Positions 11,201 through 21,875 of a stretch of DNA of 64,000 bases are shown in pieces (within the stretch, counting starts at the first letter, position 1; the number at the start of each line of letters is the position of its first letter). The notes beneath the pieces are model-generated. The model did no database searches and was not told where the DNA came from. It saw nothing but the letters and a program-made list of their open reading frames with translations. This stretch comes from Trichostrongylus colubriformis (taxonomy: Eukaryota > Nematoda > Chromadorea > Rhabditida > Trichostrongylidae): NCBI GenBank assembly GCA_963978905.1, contig OZ022260.1, positions 459,725 to 523,724 on the forward strand, written 5' to 3'. Made by a program: the position numbers and the translations under genes.

Positions 11201-14200
11201 ACGGTATAATAAGGGTTGCCCAGTTTAATACCCAAATAATCTCATGGACAATCAAGATAGTAAGTTTTGCAAATGTCAAAACCCTACATCATAACCACCA
11301 CTAGTATAAGAGTTAACAGCGGGCGCCACATAAAAGTGTTGCCGCAAATGCACACCATGCACTCAAGACGAACGCCACTATTTCGAAGTATATTTTTATG
11401 TTGAACGCGAGTTTTCTAGTTTCAAACTTAGTTTTGAATCCAGCTGGTGGCGCTCATGTACTATGGGGGTGGCACTCGAAAACGATATCTAAGAAGTGAA
11501 AAATTTTTGCTCACCCTGAGAGGGCAAAAAGGAGCTCCGAGGAGTGTCCTCTACCACAAGAAGGATGGCAAAATATTTCCTGCACTAAAAATATTCACCC
11601 ATTGCAGAGCTTCTTCCCCATCAAGGCCCAGGCAAAAATCACATCCACCGGTCGGCATCATTATTTTAGTACCTTCCAACACATTAAAAACATAATACTA
11701 GAACAGACACGCAGAACAAAAAAAAAGAGTCAAAGAAATGAGTGTGGTATAGCTTCCTATACAAGTGACGCAGTGTTAATAGAATCATTGTTAATAGAAT
11801 CATTTGTTAATCATTTCCTTTTATTAGGTTGTAGGAAAGTTCTGGCCGCTTTTGCGCGTTCACAAGATAAATTCAAATTTCAAAGCGTGTCAACATGAAC
11901 TAAATTACATGTTGTGCTCCTTAAATAGACAAAAAGTTGCTCTTTCTGAATATATGCTTTTCTTGGAATGCCACAAGGTTTTCGAATTATTAGGGAAATT
12001 TTAAAGTACTGCGAAAGTGGCACTTTTTGGATGAACTTACTTCACGAGTTCTTGTTCAACCGAGTTGCAGCAAAGGAAACCACAAATGTGAATACTGCAA
12101 GAGGAGGTGGTGAAGCGTTGGATGGAACACTTTGCCCTTGGTTTCAGAAGTGCAGAAATGAGATTGAGTTGCTTGAATTTTCAACTGATCAAATCGATAT
12201 AACTAAAACGGCAGAAAGCGATGAGAGTCCATACTTGCAGGGGATATCCACAAGCATTGGCCCTCAACAAACAAACTTAGCTGTCCACTTCAAATAGCCT
12301 TTATTTGAAAAAAGACCCAGGAAATGGGTGCCAAGCGACCCCTTGAAGCAGCCATGCGCGAGCACATTTTACATAAATCGTCTTCCATTAATTGGAGTAG
12401 TTCCAGGGTGAGGCCCTCACTCGTCCATCATGTTCATCAGATCTAGCGCTAACTAACGCCCACTTCCCAAAACATTTGGACAGCTCCTTTAGTAGCAGTG
12501 TGTTCAGAAAGAATGACGATTTAGGGTCGACTTTTTTTCATTTCGCGCAATATAAATCATCAGCCCTCCATTGAATTGAGATATGTAGATATGCGTAATG
12601 TTGCCAAGAGTGTATCAAATCGAATGGTGCTTATTCTGTGAGAAAAGATGCATTCTGAGCGAGTTATGATCTCCCGAAATTGAAATTGCAAAAACCGGCC
12701 AAAACTTTCCTTACAACCTAATACAATGTTGTATGCTGATTCTTGGTGGTACGAAGAAATGCGTGCGAACTAGGACGTGCGATTTAGAGTGAGCCCTGGG
12801 GGCAGGGGGAACTTCATAGACAGGCGAATTCATCAATTGCTTTGGATTCTTTATATACCTCTGACATTCCAAAATAAAAACATCCTAATGACAACCGCAT
12901 GTCAATATTACATGTTTTGAAGAGTTGAAATGGAATTAATTTCCTATTAAGTAATTAGTGATTTTAAAGGCGCTCTACAGTGCCACCCCCATAGTAAATG
13001 AGTGCACAGCTGGCTTTGAGGAACGCACTGGTAGTCACTGATTATGGTACACCATTCCGACATTTTCTAAACGTGTAATCTTGTATCAGTGATGAAAAAA
13101 CCATGCGAAATATGATAGCTTCGAGGAGATAAGAGACATTAGGTACTATGGCTTTTAGTTGAGACTGGCCATAGCCATACGGCATACGAAATTTCCGAAA
13201 TTCTGCGTAGTATCCGACTGTATGGCCTTTCTCAAGGAAAGTTCTCAACACTAAGTATACCATCATTTTTTCATTGGAAGTTGATATTGAACACGTATAT
13301 TTTCAAGCGTTGCATTGTGTAAGTGAAGAGAATGCAAAAATTAATTCAGTAAATAAATGAAGCCTAACCTGCAACAAACCGACGAAATTGTCGTTCACGA
13401 TCGACACCTCGTAATAGTAAATTCCTATAGAAGTCTCTCAGCGCGAAGTTCAATGCATGATTCGGAAAGCATCTCATCACACCCGCGCAATTTCCTCGCC
13501 ATAACGATAAAAGTCCCTAAGAACATCAGAGATTCATTCGGTAGATCGATATCGATTGGATTGCCATACCTGCTCCATAGATACCCGTTGAAGGCAATCT
13601 CGCATACCACTGTAAGGGCGTGCCATCGCTCTCCCATGGTTTTCGAGCTGTAAGTAGAATTATCTAGGAATTTTACAGAAAATAGTACATAGTCATGTTT
13701 TTGATTCAAAAATTACTGGCCTAGCCAGCGCCAAGAGCGAGAAACAGAAACAGTGCAAAAGTGATCCCTACACAGAGTAGCACTTGTACAGGGAGTTTCT
13801 CGCATGCGAGAATATCTATGAAGTCGCTCACTATCATCATCCCTACTATTAGGTTGTTCGGAAAAAAATGCGCGTCGAGTTTGTCCACTTTTTTCTCTCC
13901 TATATAGAAGATTTTGTAAAACAGTTTTGTCCATCAAAAGAGATTTTTATTGTGCATCTTTTGAAATATTTTTGTCTGTGTCTGCTTTGTCTTTTTTTCA
14001 AAAAAAAATTCGAAAAAAATTCTTTCAATTTTTTTTCAAAATTTTGAAAAAAAAATGCAAGATTCAAAGCGATAAGCGATAAATATTTGTCGCAATGAGT
14101 AATAATGTTTGCGGATGGATTTGGCTGTATAAAGTGTCGAGCAAAGTTCCAGCGGTAACGAAGGCTTGGAGGACGAAGATCATGGAAGTCGGCCTCAAAT

Positions 14201-17200
14201 CGTTGAAACTTTTTTCTTCAAAAAAAAAAAAAGAAACGAAGCAGCCATAGACAATACTATATGAAACGATACACAATAAAAATCTGTTTTGAAGAATTAT
14301 CTATAGCAGGAGAGAAAAACGGACATATTCAACGCGCATTTCTTTCCGATCAACCTAATATATATAAAACATTTCCTCTGTCTGTCTGTCCGTCCGTCCT
14401 CCGTCTGTCACGAAATTGGGCGTATGTGAAAAACCACCTGTGGAGATGGGGACAAATGTGGTATGGGTAGGGCATGGGACAAGAAGTAAAGACCACACAT
14501 GGACCAAGTTAAGTTCCGCACACCATGGGCATGGCATGCACTTGTTCCGTTTTCAGATCGAAAATTGTAGATTGGGTTCTAATATGACCCCAACCGTGGA
14601 AGGAAGATGGGTTAAGGTCGGCGATGAGTTTCTGAAAGTTAACCTGGGCACAGTGGGCGGAGCGCACCCCGCAGTGGTGGTCCGTACAACAAAAAATCAT
14701 AACGATTCCAACGCGGCATGGAGTCTAGGAAAAAATCGGTGGAAACGACCAATGTTCATGCTATCTCGAACACGCTTAGAATAGGCGAATACCCGCCCAC
14801 AGTGCGCGGAAAGTCATTAGTCGGATGAAACTTAACAGGAAATGTGGCTTATCTCTAGAATGATTTGAAGGCCGCGAGAAGAAGCGAAGTGGTAGATATA
14901 GTTATGGAAGGAAAGGAAGAGACGTTTAAATGGTGGGCTGAGCTCTTACAGTGGTGGGCGGAGCTTGGGCAACCCGTGAAGACGGAGTGATTCAGGCATG
15001 GGAGGGGAAATGAGGCGCACACATGAACCACGCTAAGCCCCTTCCAAGGTGGGCGGACCGTGCACTGAAATACTCTGTCCTCAAGAAAAAAAGCAATTTC
15101 GACCTGCTGGCGCCCATGGTGTATCGCGGGCAGTAGTGTGCGCCAGCCGACTAGTTTTTACTATTACTATTATTATAATTACTATTATTACTATTATTAC
15201 TATTACTATTATTACTATTATTATACTATTACTATTATTACTATAATTATAATTACTATTATTACTATTACTACTATAATTATAATTACTATTATTACTA
15301 TTACTATTATTATTATTATTATTACTATTATTACTATTATTATTATTACTATTACTATTATTCCTATTACTATTATTATTATTACTATTATTACTATTAT
15401 TATTAATAATATTTTTATTATACTAATTACATTATTTATTGTTTATTTATTTGTTATTTAATATTTATTGTTTGTTATTTAATTATTTATTGATATTTAT
15501 TTATTATTATTTAATATTTATTATTCAATACTATATCTTTATTGTATTATTATTGTATATTGTATATTATTACATTATTACTATATTCTTATAATATTAT
15601 ATTATTATTATATTATCATGTCATTTATTACTATATTTATTATTGTTATTATATTATTATATTATAATAATTATTATTATCATAATATTATGTTATATAA
15701 CCCGCTGGTGAGTGTGGGGGGGGAGGGGGGAGGCGGCTGTAGAGTGGTACCTTAAGCTGAGCTTATATAAGTGGTTTAATGCCCTCAGGGTTAGGTCAGA
15801 TTGCTGAGGGGAACCCCACAGGGAATTAGGATTCAAAATTATGCCTGAGGTTACTGACCTAAGCTGACTGGCGGCAATCAGCTCAAGACAATAACCTCAG
15901 GCATAATTTTGAATCGTAATTCCCTGTGGGGTTTCCCTTAGCAATGTGACCTAATCCTGAGGGCTTTAAACCACTTATATAAGCTCAGCTCAAAGTGCCA
16001 TTCTACAGCCCTCCCCCCCCCCCCCGTCCTGCTCCCAGCGGCTTACATGATAATAGTAATAAGTAATAATAATATCAGCAATAATAACAATAACAATAAT
16101 AATAATAATACGGTTATGTAACAACATAATATTACAATATTATAAAAACACGGCAGTGCAATAATACAATGATATAATAATATAATAATATAGTGAGAAT
16201 AGTAAGGGTAAAATTATGATAATATTAAAGTGGTATAATGATTATACTGATAATAAAAATATGATAGTATCATAATATAATAATAATAACATAATATTAT
16301 GATAATATAATGTAATATATAATAATATAATAATAATAATATGATAATAATATAATAGTAATAATATGATAATATTAGGTTGATCGGAAAGTTTTGATAG
16401 GGTTGAGATTTTTTTCTATTTTATTTTATAACTCAGCAAGTAATGCAGGCCAATCAACAATATAATAAACATCGTTAGTTATAACATTGTCCCACCCAAC
16501 GGGCAGGTCAGCGATTTTCTTCTCTCAGAATTAGGAGATTTAGGAGAAGAAGAAGTCACCGCCTCTTGTTCAAGGTGGTCATAGTTGACGAATTTTTTTG
16601 TTGCTAGGAGAGCCTTAAGGGGCCGATCCAAGTGGTAATCTGAAGGGGCAATATCAGGGGAATAGGGTGGATGTGGAACCTAGTCCCAAGCTAGCTCTTC
16701 CAATTTTGCACAGGTCCCTCACATACGTAAAGAGACCCGTGCAAAACTGGAGGAGCTAGCTTGGGACATGGTTCCACATGCACCCTATTCATCTGATACT
16801 GCCCCCTCAGATTACCACTTGTTCCGGCCCCTTGAGGCTTTCCTAGCAGAAAAAAATTCGTCACCTTGAACAAGTGGTCGGTGACTTCCTTGACTCCTAA
16901 TCTTCTTAATTCTGGGTGAAGAAAATCGCTGACCTGCTCTTTAAGTGGGACAATGTTATCACTAACGATGGTTATTATATCGTTGATTAACCTACATTAC
17001 TTGCTGAGTAATAGAAGAAATCTCAACCCTATCAAAACTTTCCGATCAACCTAATATAGTAATCCCTACTATATATAAAACGCTTCGTCTGTCTGTCCCT
17101 CCCTTCTGTGGATGGAGCATTTGACCAGGAAATCGTTAGAAAATACTGATGTCCAAGCTATCTTGAGCACACTCAAAATGAGCGGAGAGCCGCCCACAAC

Positions 17201-20200
17201 GGACGTAGCGTGTTACAATCTGTAAGTGAAGTGTATGGAAAAAAATCAGTTCCGATCGACCCACTGACGCCCATGATGTCAGAGGAATGTGCGCCAACCA
17301 TCTGGTTACTATTATAATCGGCCTCGTCTGTCCGTCGCGAAATTCGGAACTACCTGAAGGACATCCTGTAAAGGTTGGGTCAAATGTGGGAAAGGTACTG
17401 CACGGGTGAAGAACTAAGGAGCGCACTTGAACAATGCTACGCCCCCAGCCCCCTTCGAACGTTTCAGCTCGCGCCCTCCACTGGGCGGGGCGTGTGCTGA
17501 GACATTCGGTGTTCAAGTGAAAAATTCATATTTCAGTTCCCAAATGACTTGGACGTAAGGGGAAGTAGGAAGAAGGTTAATGGATTGCTGTAAATGATGG
17601 AAATTAAATGGGCGAAGCTCACAGCAAGAACTCGTAGTTCGGATTTAGCCAACCTAGACGCTCTTTTCGAGCTGAAATGGGTGGTGCATGAGCCAGGACG
17701 TGCACATTGTAGATAGACTAAGCGGGACTCCGCCCACCAGGGACGGGGCATGCGCTAAGTGTTGTGTGCTTAGGTCAATATTTTTAACTAAGTCCAAAAT
17801 GGCTCAGACGCGGGGCGGCAAGACGTTGGGACAACGAAAAAGGACCCATCCACAGTGGGAGGAGCGGGCGAAGTTTACAACAAAAATCTTTCACGCAATT
17901 CGAAATTAACGTGGCTCGCCCTTTGTTCATCGTGACCAGCACACGAGATGAACGATGGAAAGGAGGTATCATTTCTCGGGTTTTTGACCTTTTCGCTCCA
18001 CTTTCTTCACGTTAGTACTTAGTACTACAAAACACTTCAACTTTCCTTTTTTATTCGGCCCCTACAATCCCTACTACTGCGTTTGAGGAGTACCGGTTTC
18101 CAGTGGGCAGGGTTCACAAGTATTAGGTTGTCCAAGTCTTGTCGTATTTTTCCAAAAAAAATCAGTAACTCTTGTTCACTTCGAGGCAGGTCCAGGCGGT
18201 TCAGGAATATGGTAAAACGTTCCCTAAGCTTTCCAGGAAAATTCATATTGTCCCACCAGATCCCGTGGAGAGAGCTACAATGACCGTTGTCGATACCCAC
18301 CCAACTCGCGGTGTCATCTAGCGATGAGCGGTCTTGCGGCACCAAAACGACGGAAGCTGCCACTCCATCAGCGCTGCATTGGGCAAGGGATGTGTGAGCA
18401 ATGTGACCGTGCGCCGCTGGTTCACCAGCTTCAGCAACGGCGAGATTGACATGAAAGACAAACCACGCTTGGGACTGTGCTGGTTCTGGGACGCGGAAGG
18501 AATGCTTTTCCGCGAGATGCTGGTACAAGGCGAGACAGTCACCGCTGCCGTATGCGCCCACCAGCTCCAGCAGCTCGGCGTCTCTGTTCGAGAAAAGCAC
18601 CGGAAAAGGTCCGCGGTCACCCTACTTCATGACAACGCCAGCTCCCACATCGCGAAGAGTACCCAGGCCAAGTCGGGTATTTGACTAGAATTATTGGGAA
18701 CTTTGGTACACCGCGCACTACCCACACACCGGGGCTTCCCTTCCCCTTCCCCTTACCCCAATGTGTGCGCGCTAAGCGAAGGCGAAAATCTGCTAGCCGC
18801 GTAAGTTGCTTGCAGAGAGTTGCCCCCACCTTGCAATGTCGGCGAATCCGACCAGTCCCACTAGTAGAGAACAAAAAAAAAACAGCGATGGTATGTCAAT
18901 ATGCAGGTACGTCATATCAATCACAGAGAGAAACGTGATTATCACGTGCGTGGCACGTTTTTTAGTTGATTCGCTGTGGCCCTTGTGGTCGCCTTATTGA
19001 AAACTTGAATGACCAGGAAGTTGTAAACAGTTGATCATATGGCATAGTGGTACTTTGTAACAGAACTGGTGTACGTCAGACGTGTCCAATTACGTCACAG
19101 GGCCACGCGACTTAGGTCAGAACGCTCGACGAGTTCCTTGATATTCCCCTTGAAAAGGACTGTCGAACTCGAGTTGAGGCAATTCGTAGCGGAACCCTCA
19201 AAGAACACGTCGCGCAGCCAAGTGACGTAATTGGACAGTGCTAGCTCATACCCTAACTTAGCTGGTCAGAGGCTGGTATAGCCACGGAATGCCATCCGAT
19301 GTTTTGTGTAGAAAAATGTTTATAACTACCGTAACTTTATCAAAGACACCGGAAGGGGTAAGTCTGGCAACTGTGGAATGTGAAAATAAGGGTTCAGAAG
19401 TGTAACAGAAGAGGAAGCACGAAATATAATGGAAAAACGAGAAATAGGAACCCGAAGACCCTCCTCTTTTACACTCCTCTGTGTCACTAGACGGGGTTAG
19501 ACTGCAGACGAGCGGAGAGGCTAAATAAGCCAGCCGCGAACGTTGTCGCGCTCTCGCCGGCAACTCGCCCGGATGATAAACTGTATAGACACTTCGTGCT
19601 GCGGAATAGTGATGAGACCCCACACCGTGTTTTTTCAATGCAAGTTGCGCTACACATCCCTTCTGAAGTGGAAAGTTTGTTTTCAGAGAACATGTTCCCA
19701 GTACTTACTTTATCATAACCCCTCCCAGTGCCTTAATCTGCGCTTCCGTAATTGGGTACGATACAAAAATCACAGCATGGCCACAACCTTCATCAGGCAC
19801 CTTTCCATTCTCGAGTTCAAAACCAACCACCTCAAATTGATGAATCATTCCATTTCATATTCGCAAGCTCACGATTTGTTGCTGTACGTGGTGCAGGAGT
19901 AGCCGGGCAATATTGAACAAGTCACAAGGCGCCTGCGCGATGTTCGCAATGGAATAGAATTAGCATTCGTCTACTTTTTTTGAACAGAAATCAGCTGGGC
20001 AAATGCACAGAGCCCTGCAAAAATCAGTTGTGATAGCAATCCGAGAGTTACTTCAGTGGAATCTTTTCAGAAATACCATGTCACAATCGAAAATATTGTG
20101 CTATTCTGATCTACCGCAAAATCAAAAAAAGGACAGAAAGGATAAGAAGCCGCGGCAGACGCCTCATCGATTGCAGATCGTCGTTTGTCAAAATTACTTA

Positions 20201-20515
20201 CTAGTGATCTCAGAACCCAGAATCCTGCGGCGTCATGGACCTAGTTTGCCGCGACGGCTCTTCCTGAACCACACCCTATGCGGCTTTACATTTCAAAAAC
20301 TTCAATCACATATTTTTGCGACAGGTTGAAAATTAGAAAAAAAATATCTGAGGAATAAGTGAAAAGTGAAAATTTGATTGCCCTACCTGCAGAAGAAGCT
20401 TCACGCGGTCGATCGGTGCCGTAGTGGTTTTACTGAACGCAGCGGCAGTTCCACCAGCTAGGCACTTTTTTAACACATCCACGGCATCATTTGTGGACGT
20501 TGAAGCGATCTCCAT
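8203..20515 (-). CDS. ADP/ATP carrier (mitochondrial adenine nucleotide translocase), seven exons
   Basis: The protein is a mitochondrial inner-membrane solute carrier of the ADP/ATP translocase family. Exons on the minus strand, in order, are 20387-20515, 13570-13647, 13369-13516, 10022-10199, 9659-9788, 8967-9094 and 8203-8311. Every junction has GT/AG ends and matching phase. The total is 900 nt, that is 299 residues plus stop, the usual family length. Three carrier repeats are visible. Their signature motifs are PIDRVK (exon 1), YPFDFARTR (exon 4) and YPLDTVRRQ (exon 6). Also present are WRGN (exon 3), GFNASVQ and FFGVFD (exon 5) and RGALTN plus STGGA (exon 7). Two features are odd. The family hallmark RRRMMM reads RRQMMM, and several adenine-contact positions differ from the canonical protein. 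No stop or frameshift breaks the spliced frame, so it is probably functional, perhaps a divergent or tissue-restricted paralogue. The start is the first ATG, at 20515. Intron 1 (6.7 kb) and intron 3 (3.2 kb) are filled with mobile elements. Confidence 0.92.
9276..9451. mobile_element. Harbinger-like MITE in carrier intron 5
   Basis: The ends are AGGCCGCGTTCATTCTTTGC and GCAATGTATGAACGCGGGCT. The inside contains GGCGGCAGG...CTGCCTGCGCCG blocks, as in the copies at 29284, 36095 and 53752. Confidence 0.65.
10358..10684. mobile_element. Palindromic MITE in carrier intron 3
   Basis: The arms run inwards from GAAGGCACATTTCGTGATTA and TGTGCCTTTAA through CCAATGGGTCTAATTACCTTG and CAAGGTAAATCGACCCAATT. 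They meet near TTTTGCTCAG at about 10510. The arm match is near-continuous, so the whole 327 bp could fold into one hairpin. The GGCAC start recalls the other AAAGGCAC elements at 24199, 26303 and 31806. Confidence 0.75.
11448..13008. mobile_element. TIR element (outer) in carrier intron 3
   Basis: The left end CTCATGTACTATGGGGGTGG and the right end CCACCCCCATAGTAAATGAG are inverted copies. The copy is interrupted by the element at 11822-12724. Confidence 0.6.
11822..12724. mobile_element. 0.9-kb TIR element with mariner-like ends, copy 1
   Basis: The ends TTAGGTTGTAGGAAAGTTCT and AACTTTCCTTACAACCTAAT are inverted and resemble the terminal repeats of the mariner copies in this window. An open frame at 11968-12297 encodes a peptide with [11 protein letters not shown] and [12 protein letters not shown], of no recognised family. 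A second copy at 50745-51675 carries a closely similar peptide. The element is probably a non-autonomous or degenerate Tc1/mariner relative. Confidence 0.65.
13847..14361 (+). mobile_element. Internally deleted mariner (MITE)
   Basis: The ends TATTAGGTTGTTCGGAAAAA and TTTCTTTCCGATCAACCTAATA are inverted. Between them, near 14160-14210, the plus strand encodes [16 protein letters not shown], a remnant of the mariner N-terminal DNA-binding region. The catalytic domain is missing. Confidence 0.7.
14361..15153 (+). mobile_element. Helitron-like non-autonomous element, copy A
   Basis: The left end TATATATAAAACATTTCCTC is followed by (CTGT/CCGT)n and CACGAAATTGGG. The right end is GCAGTAGTGTGCGCCAGCCG then ACTAG directly before T. 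The same left and right modules border copies at 17062-17297 and 27505-28023, whose ends read CTGG then T. A 3' CTRG before T without inverted repeats resembles Helitron/HINE ends (CTRR). No Rep/helicase is encoded, so the class is inferred. Confidence 0.5.
15155..15700. repeat. ATT-rich microsatellite, left block
   Basis: About 0.55 kb of degenerate TTA/ATT/TAT repeats. Any apparent tyrosine- or isoleucine-rich frame here is low-complexity noise. Confidence 0.9.
15700..16044. repeat. Large palindrome between two microsatellite blocks
   Basis: The arms of about 150 bp include TAAGCTGAGCTTATATAAGTGG matched by CCACTTATATAAGCTCAGCT, and CCTGAGGTTACTG matched by CAATAACCTCAGG. The outer ends carry a G-rich run (from 15715) and a C-rich run (16013-16025), which also pair. 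It is most simply a palindromic MITE that landed in a microsatellite. Confidence 0.85.
16045..16373. repeat. AAT-rich microsatellite, right block
   Basis: TAA/ATA/ATAATA repeats continue on the far side of the palindrome, consistent with a single ancestral microsatellite split by the insertion. Confidence 0.85.
16374..17056. mobile_element. Fold-back mariner: two 3' ends in inverted orientation
   Basis: Both outer ends are the mariner terminal repeat (TTAGGTTGATCGGAAAGTTT and AAACTTTCCGATCAACCTAA). Each arm carries the same transposase 3' region. The right arm, on the plus strand, encodes the D,D34D signature APSDYHLF near 16810. The left arm encodes its counterpart on the minus strand. The arms meet around a short spacer (16711-16740). 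It has two 3' halves and no 5' half, so it is inactive by itself. Confidence 0.8.
17062..17297 (+). mobile_element. Helitron-like element, copy B (short)
   Basis: It starts with ACTATATATAAAACGCTTCG and CTGTCTGTCC and ends in GAATGTGCGCCAACCATCTGG before T. It lacks most of the internal part present in copy A. TTACTATTATAA follows the end, similar to the sequence that follows copy A. Confidence 0.5.
17306..17800 (+). mobile_element. Truncated Helitron-like copy
   Basis: GCCTCGTCTGTCCGTCGCGAAATTCGG opens a region with the internal modules of copy A (GGTTGGGTCAAATGTGGGA; CCACTGGGCGGGGCGTG), but no clear terminal sequence is visible. Confidence 0.4.
18120..18690 (+). pseudogene. Mariner transposase with in-frame internal deletion
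   Basis: A mariner-type left end (TATTAGGTTGTCCAAGTCTT) stands at 18120. A continuous plus frame (18334-18684, 116 codons) encodes the DNA-binding region with [20 protein letters not shown]. It then passes straight to [14 protein letters not shown] and [10 protein letters not shown]. The second catalytic aspartate (HDNA) is present. The segment with the first aspartate and the C-terminal part with the third are missing. The frame stayed open across the internal deletion. A long antisense open frame over the same DNA is a by-product. Confidence 0.75.
19081..19240. mobile_element. Short TIR element in carrier intron 1
   Basis: The ends CGTGTCCAATTACGTCAC and GTGACGTAATTGGACAGTG are inverted copies about 160 bp apart. 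Only about 18 bp pair; the middle is unique. Confidence 0.65.
19340..19560. mobile_element. Partial MITE, GGCACCGGNAGGGGTAA family
   Basis: GACACCGGAAGGGGTAAGTC resembles the end of the elements at 24199, 26303 and 31806. CCAGCCGCGAACGTTGTC near 19533 is a core block of that family. The other end was not found. Confidence 0.45.
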
Positions 20516-20519
20516 GACC

Positions 20520-21870
20520 CTCCGCTACTCCCGGCTAACACCTGCAAAAAGTAGTGGAACCAGGTTTCAATCAACAGTACGCAAGTAGAAAATGGTTCGA
20601 ATTGATTAAAGTAGATTACAGTCTCTGAGAACGTCATGCACTGTCAAAATTGCACGATGAAAGTTCACACCTCGGGTTGGCCATAGCGTACAATAATGAG
20701 AACAGAGACTGTAAATGGTCATTCAGACATGGAAAAATCATGAAAAACCGCCTAAAGCCACCAAATCAGACTCTTCGTGCTATTTTATGTATCAGCAGTA
20801 GCACATATTATAAGGACGCTCGGTGACGGAACGACAGAAGAGGCGGGAAATAAGTCCGAAAAGAGGAGAGCAGCGACAGCAACGCAGCCGCGCACGCTGC
20901 TACCATACTGTAGAGCAGGGGATGAGGGTTATAGCCGGCCGAGCGGCCTCAGTGGTTTGATGATTAACTGTCGTGCCACAATGCGAAAGGTACCGAACGA
21001 TCTATCTGCTCTTAGAGTTGACATAATTATCACGAGATTGAATATGAATTGTATTGAAATTGAATTAATATAATTCAAAATGTATACCAATGTAAAAATA
21101 GATATGTAAACATGCAGATAAACATATAAACATAGGTAAATAAAAATACAACCAAATATAAATAATTATATAAGCCTAACAATAAAGTTCAATTGAATTT
21201 GAACTATATTAAATCCGCAACGAATGATCATTTTTCAGCATGATAGAGGCCAAGAACTAGAACAATGAAGCGAAAAATGTTTAGTACCCAAATGTTTACC
21301 TTGCCATGGGTCTATACACATTACACTATTAACTAATAATATGCTATGTGGTTCCGTGTCAACAACAAAATAGGTTTGTCCGATAACATAATACCGTGGG
21401 AACAAACAGATTGTAGACAACAAGAAGGAAGGATAGGATAAACATAGATCAGTTGATACAAATGGATTACGGATGAACTGCAGAAGAAATCGGCCGGTTA
21501 TTATCACAGGAATTGACGGACAGTGTTATGACTGACATACTATGGTTATGGCACAACCTGATACAAAGCATTCTTCCAGTCAATCACGCTCTCAGACACT
21601 GAAAACCGCTGAATGTCTGTGTGTAAAATGATACGCACCCGGTCGCCAACCACTCATATCACCTCTTGCATCATGCTAGCTGCACCATCCCTTGCATCAT
21701 GCTAGCTGCAGCCATCGCAGCAATACGTAGCAGATGTCGATCATTCCAGCGATAGCGTAATAATTCATAGCAAAGGCTTATTCATCAATAGCAGAGCCAC
21801 AAGACAGTGATACGAAGCAAAAAGCATCTTTCGAGCTGAAAGTGAGAACGAAGGCAAAACCACCCCAGTT
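20520..21870. other. Intergenic upstream of the carrier gene
   Basis: The stretch holds the presumed promoter of the minus-strand carrier gene, but no TATA box or other element can be singled out. It contains AT-rich DNA (21060-21210) and a short direct repeat of CTTGCATCATGCTAGCTGCA near 21665-21715. No exon is supported. Confidence 0.35.
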
Positions 21871-21875
21871 CATGA

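Noticed and set aside
13425..13709. Minus-strand open frame of 94 codons with weak carrier resemblance
   Set aside because: It reads through an intron in the wrong frame. Two real exons (13570-13647 and 13369-13516) in another frame match the family far better.
15049..15461. Tyrosine/isoleucine-rich open frames
   Set aside because: They are translations of the ATT microsatellite.
18037..18620. Long minus-strand frame of 187 codons
   Set aside because: It is antisense to the mariner transposase, which carries the recognisable motifs on the plus strand.
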